DNA of 64,000 nt from Cladopsammia gracilis (GCA_022457155.1 JAJGOT010000352.1:450001-514000); one strand, 5' to 3'; shown: positions 11,501 through 22,555, counted from the stretch's first letter. The notes: generated from the sequence alone by a model not told the origin. Numbers and translations are program-made.

Positions 11501-14500
11501 ATAGTTACCTGCTGAACTGGACTAGCAAGGTCACTATCGCTTACATTTTTAAAACAGGGACGTGACCTATAACAGGTACTTAATTACAAGATAAAGAAAG
11601 AACCAATACGTCTTACGTAAGGAAAAATAACTCGACTATAGAGTGATTTCGCGATTTACAATAAAACGCCCAAGGCATCAAAAACATTTAGGAGAAAACG
11701 AGAGCTCAAGACAGATTGTCTATATCAGGTACTTATTTACAAGATAAAGAAAGAACCGATCAGTCTTGCGTGAGGAAAAATCACTCGACTATAGTGTGAT
11801 TTCGCGATTTACACTGATAAAACGCCCAAGGCATCAAAAACATTTAGGAGAAAACGAGAGCTCAAGACAGATTGTCTATATCTGGTACTTAATTACAAGA
11901 TAAAGAAAGAACCGATAAGTCTTGCGTAAGGAAAAGTAACTCGACTATATACAGTGATTTCGCGATTTACAATAAAACGCCCAAGGCATCAAAAACGTTT
12001 AGGAGAAAACGAGAGCTCATCAAGACAGATTGTCTAAGTTACGGTCGAGAACATTTAAAACCAAGGGAAACTTTTCCTTGGTAATGTTCGACAGTATTTT
12101 TAAATACTGTAAAAACGGAATTCAGAGAAAGATTGGGTAGTGCGTCATATACGAACTCCCGAGTAATACATCACAAGAAAAACACTATAGAACGGTGACA
12201 ATATAGACTAGGTACAGAACAACAACACAATATATGGAGCATCACCCAAGAAAATCGGGATAGTTCGAGATAGCAAAGGTCGTTTGCATCTAACATCATT
12301 TATGTGCCAAAACAAACTTTTTAAGGTCATTCTTATAGTATCTGATCGCGAGATAAATACAATCATTAGCTCAGAGAGGATTACAATAGGGCGTTCGTTG
12401 CATAAAAAAAACTAATCATCGTGGAAATACGTGCCAGAATTGTCTCTCCTAATAAAACTTCTTCCATGAGTTTATGACTTCGTTTTCAAAGTGGTACTGG
12501 CCGAAACGTCAACAATTTGATAGAAAGTTTGGATAAACTATTTTGGTTCAGTTGATTGCGAATTTAGACAATGAAATTTATAACATACTGAACATAGGAC
12601 GGTTCGCCAAAACAAAGCTTCTTCACAGCTGCGACCCTACCGATTTTTTTTTTCTTTTCCAAAAGATTTCATTCATAGCTGCTCGATAATGTGATGTGGT
12701 CCTAACTCCGTTTAGTCTGTAGATGAAGTCCTAGATTGCTACCATTCATATGAAGCTACCGTAAGCAGTACTTTCCTGAGGTACTGTTTATTATGCTGTA
12801 CAAGGCGGCTCTGCTGATTTCCCTTTCGTAAACGGTCGATGCCATTTTTAACGGTCGATGCCATTATTAGCAAACGGTCGATGCCATTTTTAACGGTCGA
12901 TGCCATCATTAGCATTCATTAGTAACCAAGCCTTCTTGTAATGGTCGATGCTATTTCTCTCTAGTTTATGCCTGGATTGGGACGAAAATAGGCTATCATT
13001 ATTAGATCAAATTGGGCCTAGGTAAAGCGATTATTAGATCTAAGCTAGATTCACGGTTAGGTGAGATTTAGGGTTAGGGTGACCCGTTATTGATATATAT
13101 TAAGAAAAGCATGTTTTATAACTAGGAGTAATCGGAGATTAGGGCAGTGCGTTCGGCGGTTGAAAGGGAGGATTTTGTTTTTTAGTTATTGGGATAGATG
13201 AATATGTCTATGGCATATTGTCAAATTAAGGGTTATTGTGTACAGTGAAACCTGTATTTACTCTGTGTATGAAGGCGGTAGGGAAAGTTTGGTAGCAGAA
13301 AAACAAATTAAATCCTTTGAAGTTTGTTGTAGTTGTCGGTATTAAAAGAAAAGTGCTTGGCAGTCCCTTGGGAAAAGTGGGTAAAGTGCACCAAATTTGC
13401 ATATGTCAAAACGGTAAACACGCTGGCGAAAGCGAAATTCGCAAGTATTTATATATAAACAGACTACGCGCTTCCACAAATTCTCCGTTTTCTTTGTAGT
13501 TTCGCTCGCCAAATTAAGATTAAGCTTTTCCAAACTCTCAGCCTTCATTTCCAAGTTTTCCACCGCGCTAAAAAATCACAGAAAGTTTGGTGTGTCTCCG
13601 GGAATAAAGAAGCCGCGTTTGGTTTCGCGGGCGTTCCATCGATCCATCCGCATAATCTCCATCAAAGCGAGAAAAACATTCGTCGCTTGATTCTTGCTCG
13701 TTTTCTGGCTTGAATCTCGCTCGTGTCCGGCCATAAATTTTCGAACGGGATGGCTTGAATATGGTCCGATTCAAGCTCAGTCAAGCCATTCGAATGTCAC
13801 GACGGTACATATGTCTCCCTCTATTCTTGCTCAATTCTCGTTTGTTTGTCTCGTTCGTGTCAGCCGAATCATCGCCATGATTTGATTCTCGCTGATTAGC
13901 ATATTTTATGTGTTTTAGGACACACTAAGAGTGCTGTGCCAGCGTGTTGTGAGCGTGAAGTTCGCTGAAAACTGCAAAAAAGCTTCGAAAGCAGAAGGAC
14001 GCACAAAAAGCACATGGAAATACACAATGTGAGCAAGGATGAGATGAATCTCGCCACGCGTGAGATAGTTCGTCAAAGTGAGGCAAAACGTAAGCAAGCG
14101 CCTCAAAGCGAGGCAAATGTGTGTCGACGAACCAAAGCAATCTCGAAAAAACCTCCCTTATCGATTGCACAGGACACCCAATAATGCACAGAAATCCCAA
14201 CACAAATTAGGACTGCGTTCTCGTTCCTCGAACGCAATTAGGGACTTTCATACCGGGAAGTCTGGGTACTAGTTTAGCGGCTTGTAGGGACAAAATTTCG
14301 CGGGAAAATTCAATAACATGGCGGTCCTTCGGAAGGTGACATAGTTTTACAAACATTTTCATCTGAAATTCAGATGGAAAAGTTTGTAACACCATGCCAC
14401 CATGTGAAAGTTAAGAAAATACACGCTTTCAAGTTCAGGGGGCCGTTTCTCGAAAGATCCGGTAATTACCGGGCCCGGAAAGCTGTTTTATTTTCATTGA

Positions 14501-17500
14501 AGATCGAGGTTTCAAAAGTTTGGTTTGTTCGCTAGGACCTGCGCTTTTATTCTTTAGATTTTGATTTCAATATTTGGCTTCGGGCCCGAAAAGTTACCGG
14601 GAGTTTCGAGAAACGGGCCCCTGGTGAGAAAGAAATTCAAGAAATATGGAGAAAGGTGTAGAATTCAACAAGGAAGATTGCGTAAAGTGGCTGGCAGATA
14701 TCGTAGCCTCTACATCTGGTTCAAAACAAGAACTAACAATCAGGATAAATCGATTATCAAGGTATCCAAGACTAGTCCAGAAACTCAAAGCAAGTGAGAA
14801 AAAGTCTATGTGTTTCCTTGTAGTCTTGATTCCGTGGATATTCCACCAGCCACAGCCAAATGGAGGGCAGCTAGCGACGTTCTTAAAATAAAATATCAGC
14901 AAGACCACAGCGAAAAACCGTTGAGTGGTGCCGTATCTCCCAGTTGTAGACCAGGATCAGTACAATAAGGGGCGAACCATTTGATTTTTGAGGGGCGGGG
15001 GGGGGGGGGGGGGGGGGGGTTAGAGGATTTAAAAAACAAATTCCCTGCAGTCGCCCAAGCAAGGAAAAAAGTTCACGCATGGTAAACTCTGAGGAAAAAA
15101 TAACATGCATGGATTGTGCGCCAAAAAAAATTCCTACAAATCATAGACATGTTTCGATGGGTTGGTTGGTTGGTGCAAATCCCTGCCTGTAGGCTAGCAA
15201 AGCTGAGTGCAGTCTTTACATCCAAGCTATGTTCTTTTATTTAATAAACCAATGTTGTCTCAAAAACAGGAGTTCATTGTGTCTTAATATTTCTGTTATT
15301 TAATTTCATTTAAATTACATGACATCTTAACATGCAGATCACATGAAAACTTTAACCTCAAAACCATTATAAAAAATCAGTTTTACATCATTGTTGTCAT
15401 ACTGACATTAGAAATTGAACATGCAGAACATCAAAATAAACCTTTGAATTAAATTTTTCATACATAATGCATTCCATTTCTTTTCCAGACTGTCCAACCA
15501 TCCCGATTTCGTCGGGATTAGAACCAAAATCTGCAAAGGACCGCAAACGATAATGCTGTAAACGATACGTAGGATCTACGAAAGAAATCTACCTTTTTAC
15601 GTAGTCAGATCAGCCTTGCAGTTTGTCGTTTATCGTCGGGATTACCCCGATTTGGCTTGAAAATCCCGAATCCCGACCAATATGCGATCGGGATAGGAAA
15701 AAACCCGATTTTGACATCTGTTCTGTCATTTTTTGTTGGGTCTCGTCAGTACGGTGTGGCAGCAAAAAGATAGAAAAACTAGCGCGAACGCCAGTTTTCT
15801 ACCAAATCGCACGTGGTGATGGCAACAAATTACTGAGTATTCATTAACTTTTCATACAGATTTCTACTCATTGGGCGCTTTCCATTCGGTCAAAATTTCC
15901 GAAATTTTTGGTCGGAAATCCAGTGGAAAAGAAAAATTTCGGGAGAAAATTCCGAAATTTTAGGAATACGTTTTGAGGTTGTCCTTTGATGGAAATTCCG
16001 GAATTAACAAAACTGTTGTGTTCCATTCGTAATTTGCCTGGTCTCGGTCCTCGTAATGTATTAAGCTTATAGTGCACGACCCGGGAAAGATGGCGACCGA
16101 ACAGTCTTTTATCATGTGGGTATTTCTGTACCGATCTCCAATTATTATTGCACCACTCGTGCTTTGGAGCTGCAACTGGCAACGGTAAGATCAACTGTGT
16201 TTAGTGTTGTCTGGTTTACATTCGGTAAAAGTCTGTTTTACTCGTCGGTTTTACTACTTACACTGCCTTGTCGAGCTTAGCCGGTTTTTTCAAAATAATC
16301 GGCGAATTTTAAAGCCAACAAGTCTTTTTTGCGTTGTTATTTTGAAGGCGATATCTAAGTATTATAGATAATCCTAAGCGAGTCCATACAATATTTAATT
16401 TCACTTCTTTGTACAGTAGAACTTGCTTTGCTACGTGCTTGCTACTTGCTAGTCCTAACTAAAGGGAAATAGGCAATTGTAGAGCTAGCCATTTTATGGT
16501 ATTAAGCCGGTATAATGTGATGAGCTACTGTGCTAACTGGCTTTATAACGTTTGTTTTCTAGCCACGGTAAAGGAAACAATTTCGAAGTTGTGGACTTTT
16601 CACACCAGGGATTTTCCTAAAATATTTTAGTAGGGATGTGCAGCCCGGTTGTTGAAACGCACATTCAATTCCAACCCATCCATTTTCAGACCTATTAAAA
16701 ATACATAATACAGTTTTCAGCACTTCAGTATTCTGGCATACAAATTTCATAATATATGTTAATCAAAGAAAAGCCGTTGAAAATATTTTGAATTGTGACA
16801 GGACTACAAGACAACAGAGGCAGAAGATCATCGAAAACTTTACCCGCTAAAAGAAGGTAAAAAATATTAATTTATTAAATTGACGTCCAAGCCCGTTAAA
16901 ATTAAGAGATAAGTTTTTTTTCACAGTTACTGGGCTTAAGCTTGTTACTTTCAAATCTTGTCACAATTCAGTTTAATCAGGAGGAGCTTTTCTTTGATTG
17001 ACTTCCACCAAATCTCATCTTTATCCGCCTCTTTTGAAGGCAATGGGTTGTGTATGAAAGTCCCTAATGAAATGTAATTACCAGTAATTACCGGGTCTTT
17101 CGAGAAACGGCCCCCTGAACTTGAAAGCGTGTATTTTCTTAACGTTCACATGGTGGCATGGTGTTACAAACATTTTTCATCTGAATTTCAGATGAAATGT
17201 TTGTAAAACTATGTCACCGTCCGAAGGACCGCCATGTTATTGAATTTTCCCGCGAAATTTTGTCCCTACAAGCCGCTAAACTAGTACCCAGACTTCCCGG
17301 TATGAAAGTCCCTAATTAAATTTTTCTTGGGTTTGCCGGATCAACCCAGTGGTCTAGTGGTAAGAGAGAGATGTTAGCATGCAGAGGTTCCGGGTTCGAT
17401 TCCAGGTAATTATATTCCATTTTTCTTTTTCTGATAGAAAAAATAATTCTAAAATTGGTGAAAATTTTTCTAAGTGTCGCTAAAATGGCAACGACCGTTT

Positions 17501-18357
17501 ACGAAAGGGAAATGCGCGGCGGCTCTTTCAATTGGCTCTGTGGATGAAAATGCGACCAATCAAATGGAAGTTCATATGACCAGTCCTTTCTTGTTGCGTC
17601 GTTTGTTTTGTTTTGTTTTGTTGTTATTGTTGTTGTTTTAATTTTTCCCAAACGGGACTGAGTTTTGCAAGGCGCAAAAATAGCACTCCGGCATTCTTGG
17701 GAGCTAAGACGTAAAATGAACTTACAATTATAGTGCACTCGACCAAAAATTAAACGCACTCAGATACTTTCTAAGACGGCCTAAAGCGAACGCACTTATA
17801 CACTACAAACCTCTCTCTCTCGTTGATAAAACAATGTTCGACGGTAAAAGTGGTATAAAACGGAGAACGGGCTTTACCAGACCCGAAATTTCATCAGAAG
17901 CCTTATAATGAATCGGGCTCCTTAACTGTAACCGAAAGCTGTTTTTCTCTTCAGTTCATTAATTCGATTGAGTAACTGCTCCGTAACAGTAATCCAACTC
18001 TGGATCAGTGATGTTAATTCGAACAATTCTGTGTTGCTCCTGGCGGTTCTCTAGTTCATGATCTATTTGTGTCTCCTGACTGCTATAAAACATTACCGGT
18101 ACCGTTTGAATAAAAACAAAATCGGTTTTGAGGGTTTTAAGTTCCAAAAAATAGACTGTCAGAGTTGATAAATTTAGCAAAACCTGAAATGCATTCTTCG
18201 CTGTACCTTCTCCCTCCCAGGGTGAAATCTCGGTTATGCGATAAAACGCTTCAAAGTATAAAAGATTCCATGACCTTATTTTAAAATTATATCACTAACC
18301 TGTTTTCCCCACTCCTTCATTTCCAAGCATGGCAATTTTGTAAACCCTCTCCGTCAT
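5586..18357 (-). CDS. Ras-family small GTPase, RERG/RASL-like (4 exons)
   Basis: The coding exons, in transcript order, are 18300-18357, 8593-8649, 7673-7746 and 5586-6101. Every junction is GT-AG, phases agree, and the product is 234 residues. Motifs seen: P-loop GNEGVGKT at 12-19, switch I EYDPTIE at 33-39, G3 as DTACR at 59-63 where Ras has DTAGQ, G4 NKTD at 121-124, and EASA at 149-152. The last 60 or so residues are an acidic then lysine-rich tail ending LFGVWH with no CAAX lipidation box, as in RERG and RASL12. Positions equivalent to Ras Gly12, Gly60 and Gln61 are Glu14, Cys62 and Arg63, so intrinsic GTP hydrolysis is probably altered. A signalling switch role follows from the family, and the exact orthologue is unsure. 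The start is the first ATG, seven codons ahead of the first beta strand. Introns hold repeats. Confidence 0.9.
6165..7301. repeat. Pogo-like miniature element expanded into a 17-bp minisatellite
   Basis: The ends are TA then CAGTGGAACC at the left and GATTACACTG then TA at the right, the TA duplication expected of Tc1/mariner-pogo elements. From about 6200 to 7200 the interior is more than 50 tandem copies of a 17-bp unit, consensus GGGGACACCTCCACTGA, degenerating towards the right. It lies in the third intron of the GTPase. Because 17 is not a multiple of three and the minus-strand unit lacks stops in any frame, all three frames stay open, giving spurious reading frames of up to 273 codons. 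Confidence 0.85.
7870..8105. repeat. Degenerate minisatellite, about 20-bp unit
   Basis: About a dozen imperfect copies of units like CTCTCGTTAACTCTCGTGTG occur in tandem in the second intron of the GTPase gene. A related CTCTCGTGCGCT-type stretch is at about 42820-42955 in a POLG intron. Confidence 0.75.
8913..9139. repeat. Family A element, copy 2
   Basis: A near-complete copy running from TTTCAATTAAGTGTCGAAAG to TTTTACGACACTCAAG. It includes AACCAATCAGAAGTGAAA and TTTTCCCGCGCTTGG, and lies in the large first intron of the GTPase. Orientation is opposite to copy 1. A stray family A end (ACTCTCAATTGAAAACCGCT) lies at about 8208. Confidence 0.75.
10571..11410. mobile_element. Family B element, reverse orientation, about 7 modules
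   Basis: It begins with GTTAACCTTTTCGTTCGCAA, a worn left end. About seven reverse-strand modules follow from about 10690, with AATAGCTTTCATTTGAATGG, GGATTTCATCCACAGACTC and CCTTGTACAGCATAATAAAC at about 105-bp spacing. No clear right end was found, so the boundary at 11410 is approximate. Confidence 0.65.
11574..12034. repeat. Three tandem copies of a 153-155 bp unit
   Basis: Units start at 11574, 11727 and 11882. Each contains GGTACTTAATTACAAGATAA, GTGATTTCGCGATTTACA and AACGCCCAAGGCATCAAAAA. Copies differ by a few substitutions and small indels, so the expansion is fairly recent. It is non-coding. Confidence 0.85.
14226..14478 (+). repeat. About 260-bp repeat, left copy of an inverted pair
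   Basis: It begins TTAGGGACTTTCATACCGGG and contains AATAACATGGCGGTCCTTCG. The inverse copy is at about 17052-17318. At its right it runs into a palindromic element (about 14446-14621) that begins GGGGCCGTTTCTCGAAAG and ends CTTTCGAGAAACGGGCCCC-like. Confidence 0.75.
14646..14968 (+). pseudogene. SAP-domain gene fragment, frameshifted
   Basis: The frame from the ATG at 14646 reads a SAP-like helix-turn-helix, with EDCVKWLADIVASTSGSKQE followed by LTIRINRL, a DNA-binding motif often found in chromatin and recombinase-like proteins. Near an A run at 14799-14803 the sensible frame shifts: the next part, VYVFPCSLDSVDIPPATAKW, is readable only in another frame and stops at 14968. It is therefore a broken or captured fragment. 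Its place inside a transposon with a 9-bp target duplication suggests host-gene capture, although its parent could itself be an element protein. Confidence 0.55.
17052..17318 (-). repeat. About 260-bp repeat, right copy of the inverted pair
   Basis: The inverse of 14226-14478, ending CCCGGTATGAAAGTCCCTAA. TATGAAAGTCCCTAAT also occurs at its left edge, so a nested copy or partial duplication is possible. Confidence 0.7.
17336..17408 (+). repeat. tRNA-like (SINE head or pseudo-tRNA) sequence
   Basis: An A-box-like TGGTCTAGTGGTAAGAG and a B box GGGTTCGATTCC are correctly spaced, with TTAGCAT, the anticodon loop of tRNA-Ala(AGC), between them. The acceptor ends do not pair, so it is not a working tRNA. 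It is probably the head of a tRNA-derived SINE carried in the 4.7-kb element. Confidence 0.5.
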
Positions 18358-20534
18358 GGCGCCGAGAATCTCTGGTGAGATCCAGAGAAGAAATCTAAAC
18401 GCTAACAATGTTGAACAGGTACTAAACCCTCAAGGCTGCCCTCTCGACAGTAATCCAATAATTAACTCTTCGCGTGATTTAATCTAAAATCCTTCCTTTG
18501 TACAACAGCTGCGAAAAGAGGATAAAAGCTATTAGATCTCTCAAATTGTTTTCGTTTTTGGCCGATTCACGTAGGTTGTAAGCTATCGAAACAATCATTG
18601 CAAAGAATCGCAAATTCCCAGGTCACTTTATCAAAGCACAGTGTATGGCAATGACGACAGATAACTGAGATAATTAAGATGCCGAATTTTAACCGGTAAA
18701 ATGTAGTTGACAGATTTATTGCGTTATAAGGAGATCAGAGCGCTTTATAAGCCCGTGAAAACTGATACTTTACTCTATTGCGGTGTCGTAAATCCCGCTC
18801 ATTAAATTCCAACTTTCGATGCTAGTGAAAAGTACTTCCTTTCTCAAAAGGGCGCGTTCAATTAAACGCATTCCGGAATAAGAATAATTAGCTCTAAAAA
18901 TCACTTGAACATACATTTGCTCAGAAAAATCTACCAACACTTCTATGAATAGCTCCAAAATATTGATTTAAGGGAATTGTAGTGATAATTTAATTCAGTG
19001 TCTTCAAAAATCCGGAAAACCGTAATTGATCGCACCCTAATATACAATTTACCGGAAGTTAACGAGAAATGGGAAGGAAAAATTCAAATGCATTCGTAAA
19101 ACATAGTTGGAACACTATAATGATTGTAGTTATTAAGAAGATGTTTTGGATTTCAAATTGGCATGATAATTGCTTAAAAAACAAGGATCAAAATAGCCGC
19201 TAAACTCCGTTGCAACCGATACCAATAATTGATTTCAGAGACGTCATCGGTACAAGCCGTTTGGTAGGAATTTTTTGCGGACTAAATTTTTTTGTTTTGA
19301 GAGAGTTTTGACAATCCACAGAATTGCCCGAAAAAAAAAAAAAAAAAACAGATACCACGCAGCTCTTTAGGTATCACGCAGCTCTATTGTTTTCAGGGCT
19401 AGGGTCCATTGTTGCTCAGCAAATCAGAGAAGACCTTGTAAGAGCTGCGGACTGCCCAAGATAAAAGGTACTTACTTTAAAAAGCCCAACTTGAGCCATA
19501 TTCATAACAATGGAAACCCCAAAATAATGGTCTGGTTTTGTTTAAAATTTTTCTACTAGTGCTCTAAAAAGTAAAGACAAGTGTCTTGGGCTGCAGATGG
19601 CCAGGATGGAAACGGATTGCAACTGTGAAAACATTGGGTAAATCTTTGAAGTTTATCGCCGTGTGTCTTCGATAACTCGCTAAAACTCAGATCACGGTGA
19701 TTTTCTTTTCAAAAATTCACTTGATATATTCCTTTAAGTGTTCAACAAGAATTTCGTGTTTGACAATCATTATGGTAGTTAGTTTTAATTTGGGACAACT
19801 TTGACTCAAAACATCGACATCAAAATCTTCAAGACACAGCTCCTTTAAGCGCTTTAGTTTAAAAATGGGTATTCTGGGTCAATGATTTTGCCAACGACTT
19901 TTGCCATTTTGTTTGAAATAGGAGTAAACAAAAAATATAATATTTACAGGAACGTGAGTGCATAACGGAGTCAATCTTTTATAGACCAATTAGAGAGGGA
20001 CACTAGACTGGCACGACAAGAACTCCCAGTTATCATGTCTGACAAAGGAGAGTGGAAAAAACGCATTAAATCGGTGCGGGTGTGCCCGAAGTAGATAGAT
20101 AGATAGGACTTGTCTATATTATATCTTATTATGATATCTTAGAAGTAACCAGATGAACTTTGTATCGGGTATTTAGCATTTACAAAGGAAAAACATCACG
20201 GTATACTTGTTATACCTTGTTTCAGCTTGGTTATATGATTTCTCATAAGCCATGCCATTATATACTTGTAATCCGGCATGATCAATATTTCAACTCAGTT
20301 GGCCCACTGTCAGACAAAATGCATTGCGAATTTAACGCAGTCGAAAATTCCCGAAAGAGCCAATCACGAGCGAGCTCGTCATTTGAAAACAAAAACAAAC
20401 GACCGCAAAGCCGACTGGGTGACAGTGGGCCTTTAAGATATTTTTTCACTCATACACTGGTCTTGAAGAAGAGTGGTTGACGGTTGTACTATAGTCGAAA
20501 TAGTAAAGTCGCACACCAGCCACATGTGGGCCAC
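18358..20534. other. Upstream region of the GTPase and unrecognised spacer
   Basis: The GTPase start codon is at 18357, so its 5' untranslated region and promoter should lie in the first few hundred bases. I cannot pin the transcription start. An A run is at about 19330. No exon or terminal-repeat element was recognised. Confidence 0.4.
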
Positions 20535-20654
20535 ACGGCTGAAGCATGAAGCAACTTGGAACTAGGAGTATTGCTACTCCTCCCTGGATGGGATGCTAGT
20601 CCATCGCTGGGTTAACCCCAGCATTATGTCACCGGTACTCATTTATACACCAGG

Positions 20655-20796
20655 AGCTGGTTGTTCAATGGGTGGATAGCGCTATCCACCGGATAAATCA
20701 CTATCCAGCGGATAACACAACAGATTTTGTCAATACTTATCCACTGGATAGTGATTTATCCGGTGGATAGCGCTATTCACCTTTTTAACAACCGGC
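20655..20796. mobile_element. MITE, nested copy 1 of the GGTGGATAGCGCTATCCACC family
   Basis: The ends are CTGGTTGTTCAATGGGTGG and CACCTTTTTAACAACCGG, with near-perfect inverted interior arms (GTGGATAGCGCTATCCACCG). It splits the host repeat between TTTATACACC and GGTGGAGAGAG. Confidence 0.75.
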
Positions 20797-20864
20797 GCCT
20801 CGGTGGAGAGAGATAATGTGGAGTAAAGAAGCCAGGCCTTGAACCATCGACCTTCAGACCAGGC

Positions 20865-20978
20865 CCCGGTTGTTCAAAAGGTGGATAGCGCTATCCATCG
20901 GATAAATCACTATCCACCGGATAAATCACTATCCAGTGGATAAGTATTAACAAAATTCATTGTGTTATCCGCTGGATG

Positions 20979-21009
<31 letters not shown>

Positions 21010-21024
21010 TTTTGAACAACCGGG
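20865..21024. mobile_element. MITE, nested copy 2 of the same family
   Basis: It begins CCGGTTGTTCAAAAGGTGG and ends CCACCTTTTGAACAACCGG, a near-perfect inverse. It is the same family as 20655-20796, inserted in the same host repeat about 70 bp further on. Confidence 0.8.
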
Positions 21025-21183
21025 ACCTGAAGTTCAACGCGCTAACCACTACACCACTCCACTCCACAGACTAACCACTACACCACTACACCACTACACC
21101 ACTACTACACAGGCTAACATTAGTGTCTCGACGAAGGTTACAACGTGAGGGCAGAGAGCAGACTTCCATCCAGAGACCTTTAG

Positions 21184-22476
21184 CAGGGCTGGAAATAATT
21201 TTGGGACGTCCACCGGTCAAGATGACCGGCCAAATAAATTTTAGCTCGGTCATACTTCATTTCTGGCCGGTCAAGTATAACGAATTTAATTTTCCACAAG
21301 TACACAATACGACCCCCCCCCCCCCCCCCCAAAAAAAAAAAAAAAAAAAAAAACACCAATGGCTAACTCATTGGTAAACGTTCGTGGTAGCTTTGCTATA
21401 GCTATTTAGCGTAGCTTTACGGTAGTTTTACCAGCGCTTTACGATAACGTTACGATGGCTTTGCGATAACTTTACAGTAGTTTACGGCAACTTTATGATA
21501 TAACGTTACGGAAACTTTACGATAACGGCTTAGTAGCTTTGTGATAACTATACGGTAGCTTTTCGTAACTATAACGTTACAGTAACCGTATTAACCGTTT
21601 ACGATAACGTTACAGTAGCTTTCATAACTATACGGTAGTTTCACGGGGACGTTACGGTAAATCTAACTTTACGGTAGCCGCTTTGCGATAATTTTACGGT
21701 AGCATTCGTAACTATACGGTAGCTTTTCATAACTATAACGTTACAGTAACCGTAACCGTTTAAGATAACTTTACAGTAGCTTTCATAACTATACGGTAGT
21801 TTTACGGGAACTTTACAATAACGTTACGGTACCTTTGCTATAACTTTACGGTAGTTTCACGGGGACGTTACGGCAAATCTAACGTTACGGTAGGCGCTTT
21901 GCGACAATTTTACGGTAGCTTTCGTAACTATACGGTAGTTTTACGGGAACTTTACAATAACGTTACGGTACCTTTGCTATAACTTTACGGTAGTTTCACG
22001 GGGACGTTACGGCAAATCGACCAAATCTAACGTTACGGTAGGCGCTTTGCGACAATTTTACGGTAGCTTTCATAACTATACGGAGTAACCGTAACCGTTT
22101 ACGATAACTTTACAGTAGCTTTCATAACCATACGGTAGTTTTACGGGAACTTTACTATAACATTGCGGTACCTTTGCTATAACTTTACGGTAGTTTCGAG
22201 GGGAAATTACGATTAATCTAACGTTACGGTAGCCGCTTTGCGATAATTTTACTGTAGCTTTACGGATAACTTTAAGATAACTCTAGGATAACTTTGCGAT
22301 ATTTATTAAAGTCATAGTGCATAGTAAACAACAGCTATTTTATTGTATTTCTAACGTTTTGAAAGGATCACTATGGATGTGACCGGTCAACATGACCGGC
22401 AAGACGAACGTTTGACCGGTCAAAGCCCCAATCAGGCCGGACATTGTCCGTTGACCGGCCGTTATTTCCACCCCTG
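21184..22476. mobile_element. hAT-like non-autonomous element with internal tandem repeats
   Basis: The ends are CAGGGCTGGAAATAA and TTATTTCCACCCCTG, inverted with one mismatch. TTTAG flanks both sides (21179-21183 and 22477-22481). Subterminal regions repeat GACCGGTCAA and TGACCGGCC. About 21370-22290 is degenerate tandem sequence built on GTTACGGTA and CTTTACGGTAG motifs. No transposase was found. The CAGGG start suggests hAT, but hAT elements usually duplicate 8 bp and only 5 bp match here. A C run and A run at 21313-21352 lie inside. Confidence 0.7.
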
Positions 22477-22555
22477 TTTAGGTCGGAAGTCCAACGCGGT
22501 AACCTCTTGAAGATCTCCCCCAACCCCCCGGGGGAGCATCGCGCTTCCATGCCAT

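Larger units (their letters stand above)
12813..17517. mobile_element. 4.7-kb Mutator-like non-autonomous element carrying a gene fragment
   Basis: The ends are inverted repeats sharing ATTTCCCTTTCGTAAACGG and then TCG(A/T)TGCCATTTT, about 33 of 36 bases. GGCGGCTCT, 9 bp, is duplicated just outside (12804-12812 and 17518-17526). The flanks are two halves of one 105-bp family B module, which proves an insertion. ACGGTCGATGCCATT repeats four times near the left end, like subterminal transposase sites. No transposase was seen inside. Cargo: a frameshifted SAP-domain gene fragment (14646-14968), two inverted copies of a roughly 260-bp repeat, palindromic elements and a tRNA-like sequence. A 9-bp duplication and this layout resemble Mutator-like elements. 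The superfamily call is inference. Confidence 0.8.
20535..21110 (+). repeat. SINE-like dispersed repeat with two nested MITEs
   Basis: The host repeat contains GATGGGATGCTAGTCCATCG, CTCATTTATACACCAGG, GAGATAATGTGGAGTAAAG and GCGCTAACCACTACACCACT. A second copy is at about 60150-60450. Here it is interrupted twice by members of one inverted-repeat family (20655-20796 and 20865-21024). Confidence 0.65.

Noticed and set aside
13062..13082. Telomere-like TTAGGGTTAGGGT and GGGTTTC runs (also 45180-45205)
   Set aside because: Only two or three units, internal, and next to ordinary repeats.
14794..14826. A 33-bp intron as explanation for the frame change in the SAP fragment
   Set aside because: GTGAGA and CCTTGTAG look like splice sites but the length is too short for an animal intron, and the skipped bases read sensibly as protein in the shifted frame.
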